The notes beneath the pieces are model-generated. The model worked only from the letters and a program-made list of their open reading frames with translations. It made no database searches and had not been told where the DNA came from. The translations under genes and the position numbers were made by a program. A DNA stretch of 64,000 nucleotides. It comes from Isoetes taiwanensis. Taxonomy: Eukaryota; Streptophyta; Lycopodiopsida; Isoetales; Isoetaceae. The stretch is from NCBI GenBank assembly GCA_021234155.1, contig JAJEKV010000242.1, positions 310,001-374,000 on the forward strand, written 5' to 3'. Each line of letters starts with the position of its first letter. Position 1 is the stretch's first letter. Positions 33,670 through 43,732 of this stretch are shown here, piece by piece.

Positions 33670-35782
33670 GCAAGAAGATCGATCCGGATGAAATAGCTCG
33701 ATCAAGATCCACCCGGACTTCAATGCCACGGGATACATCTACAAGGAAATGTACAGGCAAGAAAAGCATTACTCCACACAAGAAGAAATCGAGTCTGTTT
33801 GGGGACCGAAAGTATTAGGAAAATCCACTTACAGGTCTAGATTCGGGGATGCCCATGATTCTATGTCGTTTAAAATATTGTTTTGTTTCATCATGCAGGT
33901 TGAAGAATCTAAGCAAGGAGAGGTATAATGAATATATGTCTCTTTACAGGAAAATCACACAAAGGAAGTGTGCACGGGAGGCATGGCCTCCTGAGACTAT
34001 GGGTTGCGCATTACCTTCACACAAAAGGAAAAGAAATAAACTGGTTGAGTTTCTGGCAACAGTTAAGAGAAAAAGGGTCTGAAGCCTCTCCGTCCCAACG
34101 TAAGAGGAAGCATGCAAGCATTTCAAATAGCGAGGAAGCAGAGCAAAATGCCACAGATGATGCTTCCTCTCTTGAAATGACTAGGCCACAATTCAAGCCT
34201 CCTCAAGCTATAAGAAGAATCTCGGGGAAAATCACTGAAAAAATAGGTACTTTTCAACCCTCTTCTTCTGGAACCACCATATGATGCAATTTAATATTGG
34301 AACTGTTATTTTCCAGCAAGGTCTAGCAAGCTTGAACAATCAGGTACACCACTTACTTCTTCATTTGGGTGTGTTGTAAGTTATGTGTAGGAAATTTGTG
34401 CTGCTAGTTTCGAGTTGTGGTGGATAATTTCAGTTCACAGTAGTATGTAGCTCCAAATGTGTTACAGGACAGTCATATGGTGCCAATTATATGTTAATAA
34501 TGTAGTTTGTAGCATATGTAGTGTTACATATAACCTTATCTGAATAGTGAATTGGCTTCCATATGTTTCTATACTTAGTGTCATATGTGATGTTAGATAT
34601 GGTGATACTTGTGAATGGTGGATTCTCTGCCATATGTGGTGCCAATTGCTGCGCTAAATATTGCACCACGCTATCTACCACATATGGGGTGGTGGATGCC
34701 TGCCGGATGTGGTGCCTTCTGTGCATTGTGGTGCCACATGTGGTGTCTAATGTGGCACCACTATGGATCCACATTTTGCACCACATGTGGTGTCTTTGAC
34801 GCCATTTGTGGTGCGAAGTAATGGATTGCCATATGTGGTGCTTTGGGTGCATTGTGGTGCCATATGTGGTGTGGCATGTGGCACCAGTTTGGTGCCATAT
34901 GCCACACCACATGTGGTGAATATGACGTCATTTGTGGTGCAAAGTTTGTCATGATGGAATTTGTGGTGTGTAAAGTGGTGCCTGTTGTGTCATGTGGTAC
35001 TAACCTTGGATTACTTTCCAGTTGAATTCAACAGGACACTGGGAGAATGGATCAACTCTACAAGATCAGAAGTGATTCAGTGTAAGGCAAGGTTGCAAAC
35101 TTGTGATCAAAGCCTGCAGGTGCTACAAATGAAGGTTCAACACCTTGAGTTTCAGACCGAGAAGATGAATAAAGATTTAAAAAAATGGGAAGGAATGATT
35201 AAGGATAAACCAAGTCGTGCAGACGGTATTCGGGCTATATGCCAAGATACAGAGGCTGAGCTGAAGGAACTATTACCAGAACTTGAGCAGACAAAAATCG
35301 AGGAGCTTAATCTGCTGTCAGCCAGGGAAGCAGACACAACAGCATTGAAAGTGCTGGAACCAAGGTTAGAGAGGTTTCTGTCTTGCAAGGACCGTCTTCC
35401 TTTATTTGTCTTGGATCCACTACTTCCGGACCTTGATAAAATTTGAAAGGATATGGTAGTGGCTGTCCATTCCGTGGCAAGATCCTCCGATTGGATGGGG
35501 AAACCACTATCAACTTTGATTGCGGAATGCAAATCACCAATACCATCTTCCATGTCCTTTCGGCCTCTTGAGGTACTTCATAACAAAATTCCTGAAGTGC
35601 TTAGTATAATTGTATTCTCATTGACAAATTTGCGTTCACTTTGCAGGATTTGTAATCACTGTTGCATTGAGAATTGTTGTCATGAATTTTCTACAGCATG
35701 GGTACAAGCCTTAGGTGTGAGTAGGGAGGATCAAAAGCAACTTCAAGCTACTGAGGCACTTATAGGTGAGCACTTATGGTGA
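33670..35782 (+). pseudogene. Unrecognised coiled-coil/NLS-type gene, partner of convergent transposase gene
   Basis: Splice-consistent pieces can be chained. The first exon ends at 33834 (...EEIESVWGPKVLGKSTY) before GTCTAG. The second is 33899-34246. It encodes LKNLSKERYNEYMSLYRKIT and AREAWPPETMGCALPSHKRK, and after a one-base shift near 34075 it encodes SPSQRKRKHASISNSEEAEQ ... RRISGKITEKI. A 775 nt intron (34247-35021) carries a perfect tactaac branch site at 34999. The third exon starts at 35022 in matching phase (EFNRTLGEWINSTRSEV) and is a long coiled coil to 35446. After a TGA the same frame stays open to 35572, and a further exon near 35646 is cysteine-rich (ICNHCCIENCCHEF). The basic clusters suggest nuclear localisation. 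I do not recognise the family. It converges on the transposase-like gene at 35984 with a 200 bp gap. The frameshift and stop indicate a dead copy. Confidence 0.45.
34480..34990 (+). repeat. Array of GTGGTG-type repeats within an intron
   Basis: More than a dozen irregularly spaced copies of catatgtggtg / ttgtggtgcca, many followed by inverted versions (ggcaccac, caccacatgtggtg). Typical core: GTGGTGCCATATGTGGTG. The array fills most of the intron 34247-35021. The same core, GTGGTGCC(TAGT)GTGGTG, is found in reverse orientation at 37.9-38.5 kb. Confidence 0.85.
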
Positions 35783-35983
35783 ACCTGGCATATGTTACAT
35801 CAGGGACATCAAAATACAATTACATATTACATCAAAAGCAAACATATTACATTGAAACAAGGGACATCAAAATACAATTGAGCATGGAATTGAGTTTCTT
35901 ATATTATAAGATAACAAGGCAAGACACAACAACATATATTCAAAATTTCTGAATCATTTCCTAACCTGTAAGAATGTGTTCAA

Positions 35984-38893
35984 CTATTCTTCATCAGACA
36001 TGCTATCTTCATCAGATAAAACCTCGGGCAAGTTTTCTAGAATCTTTTCCTCATCTGCCTGGTCTAGCCTGTAAACAGTTCGAGCACCTTTCTTGATCTG
36101 CTGCATGGGAACTCGAATAGCACAAATTTGAGTAGAGAATACAAGTGACTTTGGCTCGTTTGTCAACAAATCATACATCATCTTTGACCGAGGCTTCTTT
36201 CTATAGTAAATGCCCTCCACAACGGTTTCACCTCTCATAAACAAGTTTCCGTTCTGCTTGAAGTCATTTTCAACTTCAAATTTTGGCTTGGTGCATAGCA
36301 ACATCCAAAATACGAATTCTCCTCATTCCTTTAGGTGCAGCAACCGCAAAAGTCTCCTTCTCTAAGTGCTACGGAAGTACATTTGCCAAGGTTGAGTATA
36401 GTGGCTCGGTAGACTTGCGGGTCTCTTCCACATCCGCATGAACATTGGAGGATGGTTCAACGACTACAAGGTTCCATTCATCTACATACAATTTGTTCTC
36501 ACACATGTCCCATTTTCCATCCAAACAATTCTTTGCAAAAAAACATGATAGCTTTACGGTATGTAGGCGTGTTGGATTTCCGTCTTGAATCCATGGACTG
36601 AATGCATTTGCCACGGTTTCGGAATTGTCTCGCACCCCAAGCCTTTTTCCTGTTGATATCCTCGGGTTTTATTTCCCGAAGTATCTCGAACTTTTCTTCC
36701 ATTTTCAGTCCACTCGGATGTACCACATTGAAATTGTTTCTCTGCAATTTTCACCACATCATGGGCATTATCTAGTTTAATGTCGGGATGTTTAAAAAGA
36801 GACCATTATCCATCTTTTCAATTTATTTGCCTTCCCATCATGTTCACCTTTTCCATGGTTTGATCCAAAGAAGTTCCACATCATGTTGACCTCAGTATCC
36901 AACTGTACCTTCCAACAAAATAAAATGATCTGGTTGCTTTGAATTGTGATCAAAAGACCATCCGAAAAATACATAGTCTTTGTTTGGGGACATTGCCTTT
37001 ACGCTTTAAGTACTCAAAATGTTTCATAAAATAATGTTGAATAAAAAGTGTGTCATGTTCCCTATCATCAGGCACATAGTAGTGTGTTTCCTTCTCAATG
37101 GTGTCGTCTACGGATCAACTGATAGGTTATTTGAACAAATATAGTTATCTGGTTGTTGACCCAGCGCATGGACTGAACTTCATTCTGCTCCTTAAAAGTA
37201 TAATTCTCTGCGAAGTCAACCACGGATAGGTAAGCATCTCCAGGCAAGTTATCAAAGAGTTCTTTGTACTGGCCTGCCTGCGACTTATATCTGAAGTTGT
37301 GTAAAGGAAATTTTGGAAGCTTCTCCAACATTTTGTTCACCAGTGGAAGACTTGCAGTTTCATTGTGTTGGTGAACGAGCTTAGACTTCTTGCTGCCATC
37401 TCTGAATACAGTTTTTTCATAGTCTAGGTATTCCCACTTCACCATGCCACTATCACTAGATTGTTCATGTGGGCAGATAGGGAACTTCTTAATTCCACAC
37501 TCTTTACACTCACCCAGAATGTATTCCCTCTTATGGTAAGGTTGGAAGCTAGTTTTCTCACATAAAATTCCCTGCCACAGACTTCTTGTGCTACTTATTT
37601 TGTATTCATACGCCCTGCATTCACCATATATGTCTGACCTGCAAAGCTGACAAGTGCAGCTGCAGCTTTTTGGGTGCTTAGTTCTCATACTATTGAAGCC
37701 ATCTATTAGCATCTGCATTCTAACATGGTATATCACGGCGGCAACTATTGAAGTCCTTTAATTTTACAACAAACCATGGTTTCGACTTTTCAAACATCCT
37801 CTGTTTGATCATAACACTAGGATGTTCCGTCTTGAATTTCTGAACAATTGCAAATCGCAAGGAAGATAACAAGGTGATCAAGATATTTATTGCACACTAC
37901 ATTTTCCACCACACTAGGCACCACATGGCATATATTGGGACATTCATCTTACACCTCGTTATTCACCACACTAGGCACCACAAAGCATATAATACATAAT
38001 TTATTGTACACCATATTTTTCACAACACTAGGCACCACATAGCATATATTGGGGACATTCATATTACACCTCGTTATTCACCACACTAGGCACCACAAAG
38101 CATATAATACATAATTTATTGCACACCATATTTTTCACCACACTAGGCACCACATAGAATATATTACAACATTTATTTTACACCATATTTTTCACCACAC
38201 TAGGCACCACATAGAATATATTACAACATTTATTTTACACCATGTTATTCACCACACTAGGCACCACATAACATATATTACATCATTTATTTTACACCAT
38301 GTTATTCACCACACTAGGCACCACAAAGCGTATATTTAGAGCATTTATTTTTCACCATATTTTTCACCACACTAGGCATCACATAGCATATATTACAGCA
38401 TGTATTTTACATCATGTTATTCACCACACTAGGCACCACAAAGCATATATTTATAGCATTATTATTTTACACCACGTGCCTCACCACACTAGGCAGCACA
38501 TCTCATATATCACAGTATTAATAGGCACCACACACCACGAGCAATCACTAACCACACCAACCACATATCACAAGCAATCACTAACCACATACCAGATAGT
38601 GAGTGGCATGATCCTCTCTTACATTTCGTTCCAATCTTCTGAACTTAACATCCTTTGCATTTGGAGAGACCCTACTGTTTTCGGTCCAAAATTGCTGCAC
38701 AAGTTCTATGACAGAATTGGGAATTGCATCTGCTCTTCTAACTCTTTTGTACAAAACCCATTTCCCCCCTTTGCAATCTATCTCTTCCCTCTTCAATTTT
38801 GCTTTGGTAAGATTCCTAGGATGGACACCAAATAGTTTACCAAAACCCCAGAACCAGCCAGGATTAGCACTTTTCGGTATTAATGCTTCCTCT
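35984..38893 (-). pseudogene. Transposase-like gene (HGKGEHDG family), intron-containing, decayed
   Basis: The first exon (about 38893-38593) reads NPGWFWGFGKLFGVHP, CKGGKWVLYKRVRRADAIPN ... EDHATHYL and ends at GTATGT. The intron is 37840-38592. The second exon resumes in phase (KFKTEHPSVMIKQRMFEKSK PWFV). After a frameshift near 37735 it reads YHVRMQMLIDGFNSMR and a cysteine cluster CSCTCQLCRSD...C, then WEYLDYEK, LPKFPLHNFRYKSQAGQ and VVDFAENYTF...EVQSMRW. Beyond 37095 it continues in broken frames: YFSDG, WNFFGSNHGKGEHDG (36.87 kb), DAHDVVKIAEKQF and an acidic tail to 35984. The order D-FAENY / SDG / HGKGEHDG resembles the acidic triad of an RNase H-fold transposase. The catalytic role is my inference. 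The family is familiar as uncharacterised repeat-borne proteins. At least three frame breaks. Confidence 0.75.
37907..38520 (-). repeat. 57 bp tandem array (11 units) inside the transposase intron
   Basis: The core CACCACACTAGGCACCACA starts at 37907, 37964, 38021, 38079, 38136, 38193, 38250, 38307, 38365, 38422 and 38482, a period of 57-60 bp. Between cores are catatatta and tttattttacaccat(g/a)tt. On the gene's sense strand (minus) the core reads TGTGGTGCCTAGTGTGGTG. Confidence 0.95.
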
Positions 38894-38899
38894 TACGGC

Positions 38900-40060
38900 C
38901 ATAGCAAGGCAACTACTCTTGGCTGCTAAAGGCTATCATTGCTGTTAGACATCTTCACAAGTTGAATGGAAGCCACGAGGGTTCTTTGACCACAATGCTC
39001 TTAAGCTTGCAAATCTTTCAGCTCTTCACCAAGCACGGCTGTCCATTGTGTCATCTTCGAGAAAATCTCGTAAAACCTCTTTCTTATCTTTGTCGACCAA
39101 GCCTTTAGTGGTGCTATGAAATGAAGATAATAATTTCAACACCATCAAGCGCCTAGTAGAGGCCGTTACGGTGGATCCTCCCTCTCGCTGATGCAATTTT
39201 TGCTACTTCTTCTTTAGCTTCCCTTTTCTTTTCCTTTGGCGTCTTTTATGATCCCGTTCTTGTTCTGGAGTTCTCTTTCTCTTACCTGTGCTCCAGTTTG
39301 AGATTTTAGGCAGATTTGCTTCCAAATTAAATGATTCAAAGTATGAACCGGATTGATCCACAACCGGATTAAGTGCCATAGCCGTGTGCTTCAGGAAAGG
39401 CGCGGGTGGGTTGTGGGTTTAGGAATCGGTTAGGTGGAGATTGGAATGGGACGGGTGGCGTAGGAAATCGGAATGGGACGGGTGGCGTGGGAATCGGGTT
39501 GTTGCAGTTCAAGAAATGATTGAATCCAGGCAGTACATGCACTAGGCGCCAAACAAACATTTAAAAGCGCACCACAAATTTGATATCTCCGACCACATTT
39601 TTAGGGGGGACAGGGGGACACTCGGGGTGTTCCACTACAACATGCTTTCACCCGAGTTCAATGTGGATCAAAAAGTCTGTCAGTGAACTGTTGCAGAAAA
39701 ACATATTAATGTTCATGCTTAAAATGTTGTTTTAAAGAATATGCCACAAAAGGCTCCAACATGCCACCCTGGCTCAGACATGCCATGTAGACCCATCTAC
39801 CTAAAACTAAATTCCTGAATTTAAGGAATCTTTCTAACTATAATCACGCCCTGAGATGCCGGATTTCCAAAAAGCTCAAACTATATACTGTGGGGATCAA
39901 AGAAAAAAATTTGGAAGGCCTAGATGCGTTAAATTCCAACACTGATACATGCTGATCATGATCTAAAAGTATTTGAAGTGCCTGAGCATTCCACAGTCTG
40001 ATCTGCAAAGATTAGACTGATTATCTTATCCTGAGATTATTATTTGACTCTATGATATCT
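38900..40060. other. Non-coding spacer
   Basis: I see no gene. A ~35 bp direct repeat (ggaatgggacgggtggcgt) occurs at 39445 and 39472. Isolated caccac motifs near 39570 may belong to the outer part of the transposon at 33.6-38.9 kb, whose end I could not fix. Confidence 0.4.
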
Positions 40061-40062
40061 TC

Positions 40063-40870
40063 TGATGAAAGCCTCAAATGAATTCTAGTTTTTTTCTGGT
40101 TTGAATTCTAAAATTTTTGTCACGCGGGGGGGACGTCCCTAAGGCCCCGAAGGGGCCAAAATTTTTTTTTGCAACACAAACCATTAACATCCAACATATA
40201 AAAATTAAATCCCCCAACACATAACAACCATTGACATTAACAACCAACACATAACTACCATTGACATTAATTAACATAACCATTGGGTCCAACACATTTA
40301 AATTAAAATCCCCCTTAAACCCCCTTTGGTTTGGGTGCATATTCACACGGGGGTGACTCAGGCAACGAGAGCAAATTTGGATAGGCATATTCACCCCTTA
40401 TTCCTTAATCTATACCGTACGTAAAGTTCCTCGTTTGTGGGGTATACAAGTACAAAATTTGCTATACTTCTATTCTGTATAATAAGATTCGCAAAATACT
40501 ATAAGATTTCAAGCGGAATACTATATGGTGTTGATTTAAGATGCGCAAAATGTTATGAGGGCTCACGATTCTACGCCACCCCCCGCGGTGAATATGCACC
40601 CAAACCAAAGGGGGTTTAAGGGGATTTTAATTTAAATGTGTTGGACCCAATGGTTATGTTAATTAATGTCAATGGTAGTTATGTGTTGGTTGTTAATGTC
40701 AATGGTTGTTATGTGTTGGGGGATTTAATTTTTATATGTTGGATGTTAATGGTTTGTGTTGCAAAAATTTTGTTCCTTCGATGCTAATTTTAGGGACGCC
40801 CCCACCGTGTGACAAAAATTTTAGAATTCAAACCAGAAAAAAAACTAGAATTCATTTGAGGCTTTCATCA
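40063..40870. mobile_element. Foldback element with ~293 bp inverted arms
   Basis: The left arm 40063-40355 (tgatgaaagcctcaaatgaa ... gggtgcatattcacacgggg) is the near-complete reverse complement of the right arm 40577-40870 (caccccccgcggtgaatatg ... catttgaggctttcatca). Mismatches and indels are few, mostly around 40140-40165 against 40765-40790. The loop is about 221 bp. No coding capacity. It is either a foldback/MITE-like transposon or a young inverted duplication. A transcript across it would form a long double-stranded hairpin. Confidence 0.92.
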
Positions 40871-41534
40871 CCTGTAGCTTTTGAATTTGATCACAATAAA
40901 ACAAATAGAACATAAGTAAAAGTTACCATAAAGATAGAGCAGATTGATCCCATTATTCTGAAAGTCATAAAGTTTACAACACAAAGAAAACCCTCTGTTA
41001 TTATGCTACATATTGTTACTTCCGCTACAACTATTTCTCTTTCACAATGACACCATTGTTTATCAATCCATATGATTTTGGATGCTCCATCTCTAGCTTA
41101 AAGGTAATGCATGATTCACCTTACGGTTCGATTAAAGTTCCAAACCTACAATATAAATGTATTCTTGTGGCCTTTGCTTGACTGATTCTGCGTGACATGG
41201 AAAAGGGTGGAATAATCCGCATGTTGTGTGCATAAGAATCCGTTTGTTGATTGAAGTCAAGGCTGGCTGCTATGAACAATCAGGAAGCCGAAATATCCAA
41301 GAGTTGAAAGCAAACAGAGGGCCTAAACTTGAATCTAAAGCAAATCATAGGAAGGAAACAAAAGGGGGTTTTGCAAAGACTACATTGTAGAATCGGGGAA
41401 ACCAATACCTTGTAAAAAAAACATTATGCTAATCAAGAAACATTAAAAACAAATACCTTTTGTAAGTGTGAGCAAAAAATCCATCTCGTGGTAGTAAAAT
41501 CCACTCCGGCAATAAGAATCCAAGAGGGCAAGTA

Positions 41535-41685
41535 CACATGCACACACATGCACACATGCACATGCACTTGCACTTGCACTTGCACATGCATATGAACATG
41601 CACATGCACACACATGCACATGCATGTGCACATGCACACACATGCACATGCATGTGCACATGCACATGCACACACTTGCATAGTG
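41535..41685. repeat. (CACATG)n-type microsatellite
   Basis: A mix of cacatgcac, acttgc and catgtgca hexamer-like units. It generates several spurious Cys/Met/His-rich ORFs on both strands. Confidence 0.95.
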
Positions 41686-41699
41686 TTCATGCACAAACA

Positions 41700-42900
41700 C
41701 ATGCAGAGAAAGACAACAGCCCTCGGATTTTTCCAACCAACGAAAATCAACGGCCCATAAAGGGTGCACTCTAGAAATACTATTTAGTACACCTCAACGA
41801 ATACAACAACGAAATCATAAAAAAACCATATGAAAAAAGCGTATAAAAATCTAAAAGTAACCCCCTGTTATTATGCTACATATTTGGTTTATCTTCTTAT
41901 TACCTTCGTATAAATGAAAATTGCTTGCCAAGTATTGAAAATACTTGTCTGCTATGAGTTCTAGCACTTTTGCCACCCAAAATATTTTACAGTAAAACCT
42001 TCTGCATTCCACCTGCATGTGACTGGTTGCCGTTTATCCTCACATGTATTTGCATGTGTGTGCACAAAAAACTTCAAAAAAAAAACCATCCAAATCTCAA
42101 GTTGCAATTTTTTGCATTCTGTTCTGATATGATTCTTGACTGATATTTGCAAATCAGCATAAAAAAAACTACTCACAGTGATCCAAACAAGAATTTGATC
42201 ATTTGCCTCACCTTCAAATCACTTGTGCCTCATATTGGTTTTTTGGAATTTCCCAAAACTCCATTTCACAACTCGAATTACAATTTTATGAGTTCTGTTT
42301 AGCAGTTTGACTTTCATTGACCAAAAATTAACTCATTTTTAGACCTGAATATCTCATAGATCTGAGCTCAAACTCAGTCAGGATTTTCATCACTGCATGT
42401 AGTATACTTTTTTAATCCTGTCAGTAATACGCTTGCTGCTCTCTTTTTGTTTGGGTCCCATAGGCCAAGCGGTCTCCATGGACGCTAAAAAATCTATTCT
42501 ATTCTCTGGCTGTATCAAGGATAAAATTAAAAAAATCAATCTGCATCAGAGAACTACTTGGATTTGACCACTGTTACTTCTTTTTTGAATTGGGAAAGGT
42601 ATAAATTTCTATCCTTCATGCTTTTGCATCAGGCTTTTTCTTGAAAAGACTGATCACCTTAAGTGATCTGGAGGTTCTAACTACTTACTACCTGAGTATA
42701 GTTCTCAGGTTGTCTCTTTGTGTTTGACTCTTAGGCTAGGTTGGGGGTCAACATCTTGGAGGTTCTACCGAGATACTTCCTTGATCTCAAGGACTCATGG
42801 CTCTGAAACAGAAGTTTCTAGCAGAACAAGAAACATAAGAGGAGGTTGAAACATCTGAACATTGTAGGAAAAAGCCTTTTCCCTCAACTTTCTCCACTAG
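41700..42900. other. Non-coding; probable 5' region of the Ty3/gypsy element
   Basis: AT-rich and without genes. It precedes the gag ATG at 42914 and may contain the element's 5' LTR and leader. I could not find a convincing LTR boundary or a primer-binding site. Confidence 0.35.
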
Positions 42901-42913
42901 CTTACTCCAAAAC

Positions 42914-43432
42914 ATGCCATATCAGTTTGAATTAAATGTCCCTACTCCTCGGCCTACTTTTGATTCTAATATGAGTGCTAACACCTTCTTGAGAACTTTT
43001 GAAGATTGTTACAGGGATTATGGCTTCAAAAAAGGTTGCAAGCTATCGGAATTTGACAAGTGTTTTAAAGAAGAGAGTGAGGCTGGTACTTGGCTTACCT
43101 ACGAAAAGCTAATGGGGACTACCTCATGGGATGAGCTGGTTACAAAGTTTTTGGATAAGTTTGGTAAGCTTGCTGCTCCTAAAGACCTTGTTAATGAATT
43201 GCAAAGTTTCTCTATTTATGCAGGAGAAAGTATGAGCCAATATAAAGCAAGATTCAGTGCCTTTATAAACAGATGCCAAAAGTGCCAAGTCACTACTCCA
43301 ACACTCTTTCTAGTTTCATCCTTTATCAAAGGCTTATCTTCTAGACCAGAGATACATAGAAAACTCATCAAGATCCAGACTGCTGAGGACTTTGATTCTA
43401 TTTATAAAGTTTTTGCCAAGACAATAGAACTT
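42914..43432 (+). pseudogene. Ty3/gypsy gag, part 1 (interrupted by a LINE)
   Basis: The open frame from ATG 42914 has the Retrotrans_gag layout: FEDCYRDYGF, then AGTWLTYEKL, TSWDELVTKFLDKFG, LQSFSIYAGESMSQYKARFS, LVSSFIKGLSSRPEIHRKL. It forms the capsid-like shell protein of an LTR retrotransposon. The genuine frame stops matching at 43432, where a LINE begins (ccaagacaatagaactt duplicated at 50508). The codons from 43433 to the stop at 43484 belong to the LINE tail. The gag frame continues at 50525. Confidence 0.88.
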
Positions 43433-43732
43433 TTTTTGATTGAAGGATGGTATTATATTTATATTATAAAAGGAGAACAAAATTGACTACTTGTATGGGG
43501 AGTGTCCACCCAGAAAACAACCTCCATGAAAAGGAAAAGTGGAGGTTTAACTAAGATTCTAAGACACCCAAAGATGTCAAAAGAGGAAGGAAATAACTAT
43601 GACTATAACAGTTATCTGCAGAAAGGTTATAAACCGAAACCAAAAACTCTGAAATAAGAGTGACAGAGTTTTATAATGTTTTAGGATGACTTCAATCCTG
43701 AATTTGATCCTCGGCATCAGGTCGTCTATCCA

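Noticed and set aside
34487-34912. 141-codon minus-strand ORF rich in His and Thr
   Set aside because: It is the reverse reading of the GTGGTG repeat array.
37907-38520. CRISPR-like array of regular repeats
   Set aside because: The between-core sequences are themselves repeated variants, not unique spacers, the unit is a 57 bp tandem, and the context is a eukaryotic intron.
41429-41774. Several overlapping Cys/Met/His-rich ORFs of 78-108 codons
   Set aside because: They are translations of a CACATG-type microsatellite in all frames.
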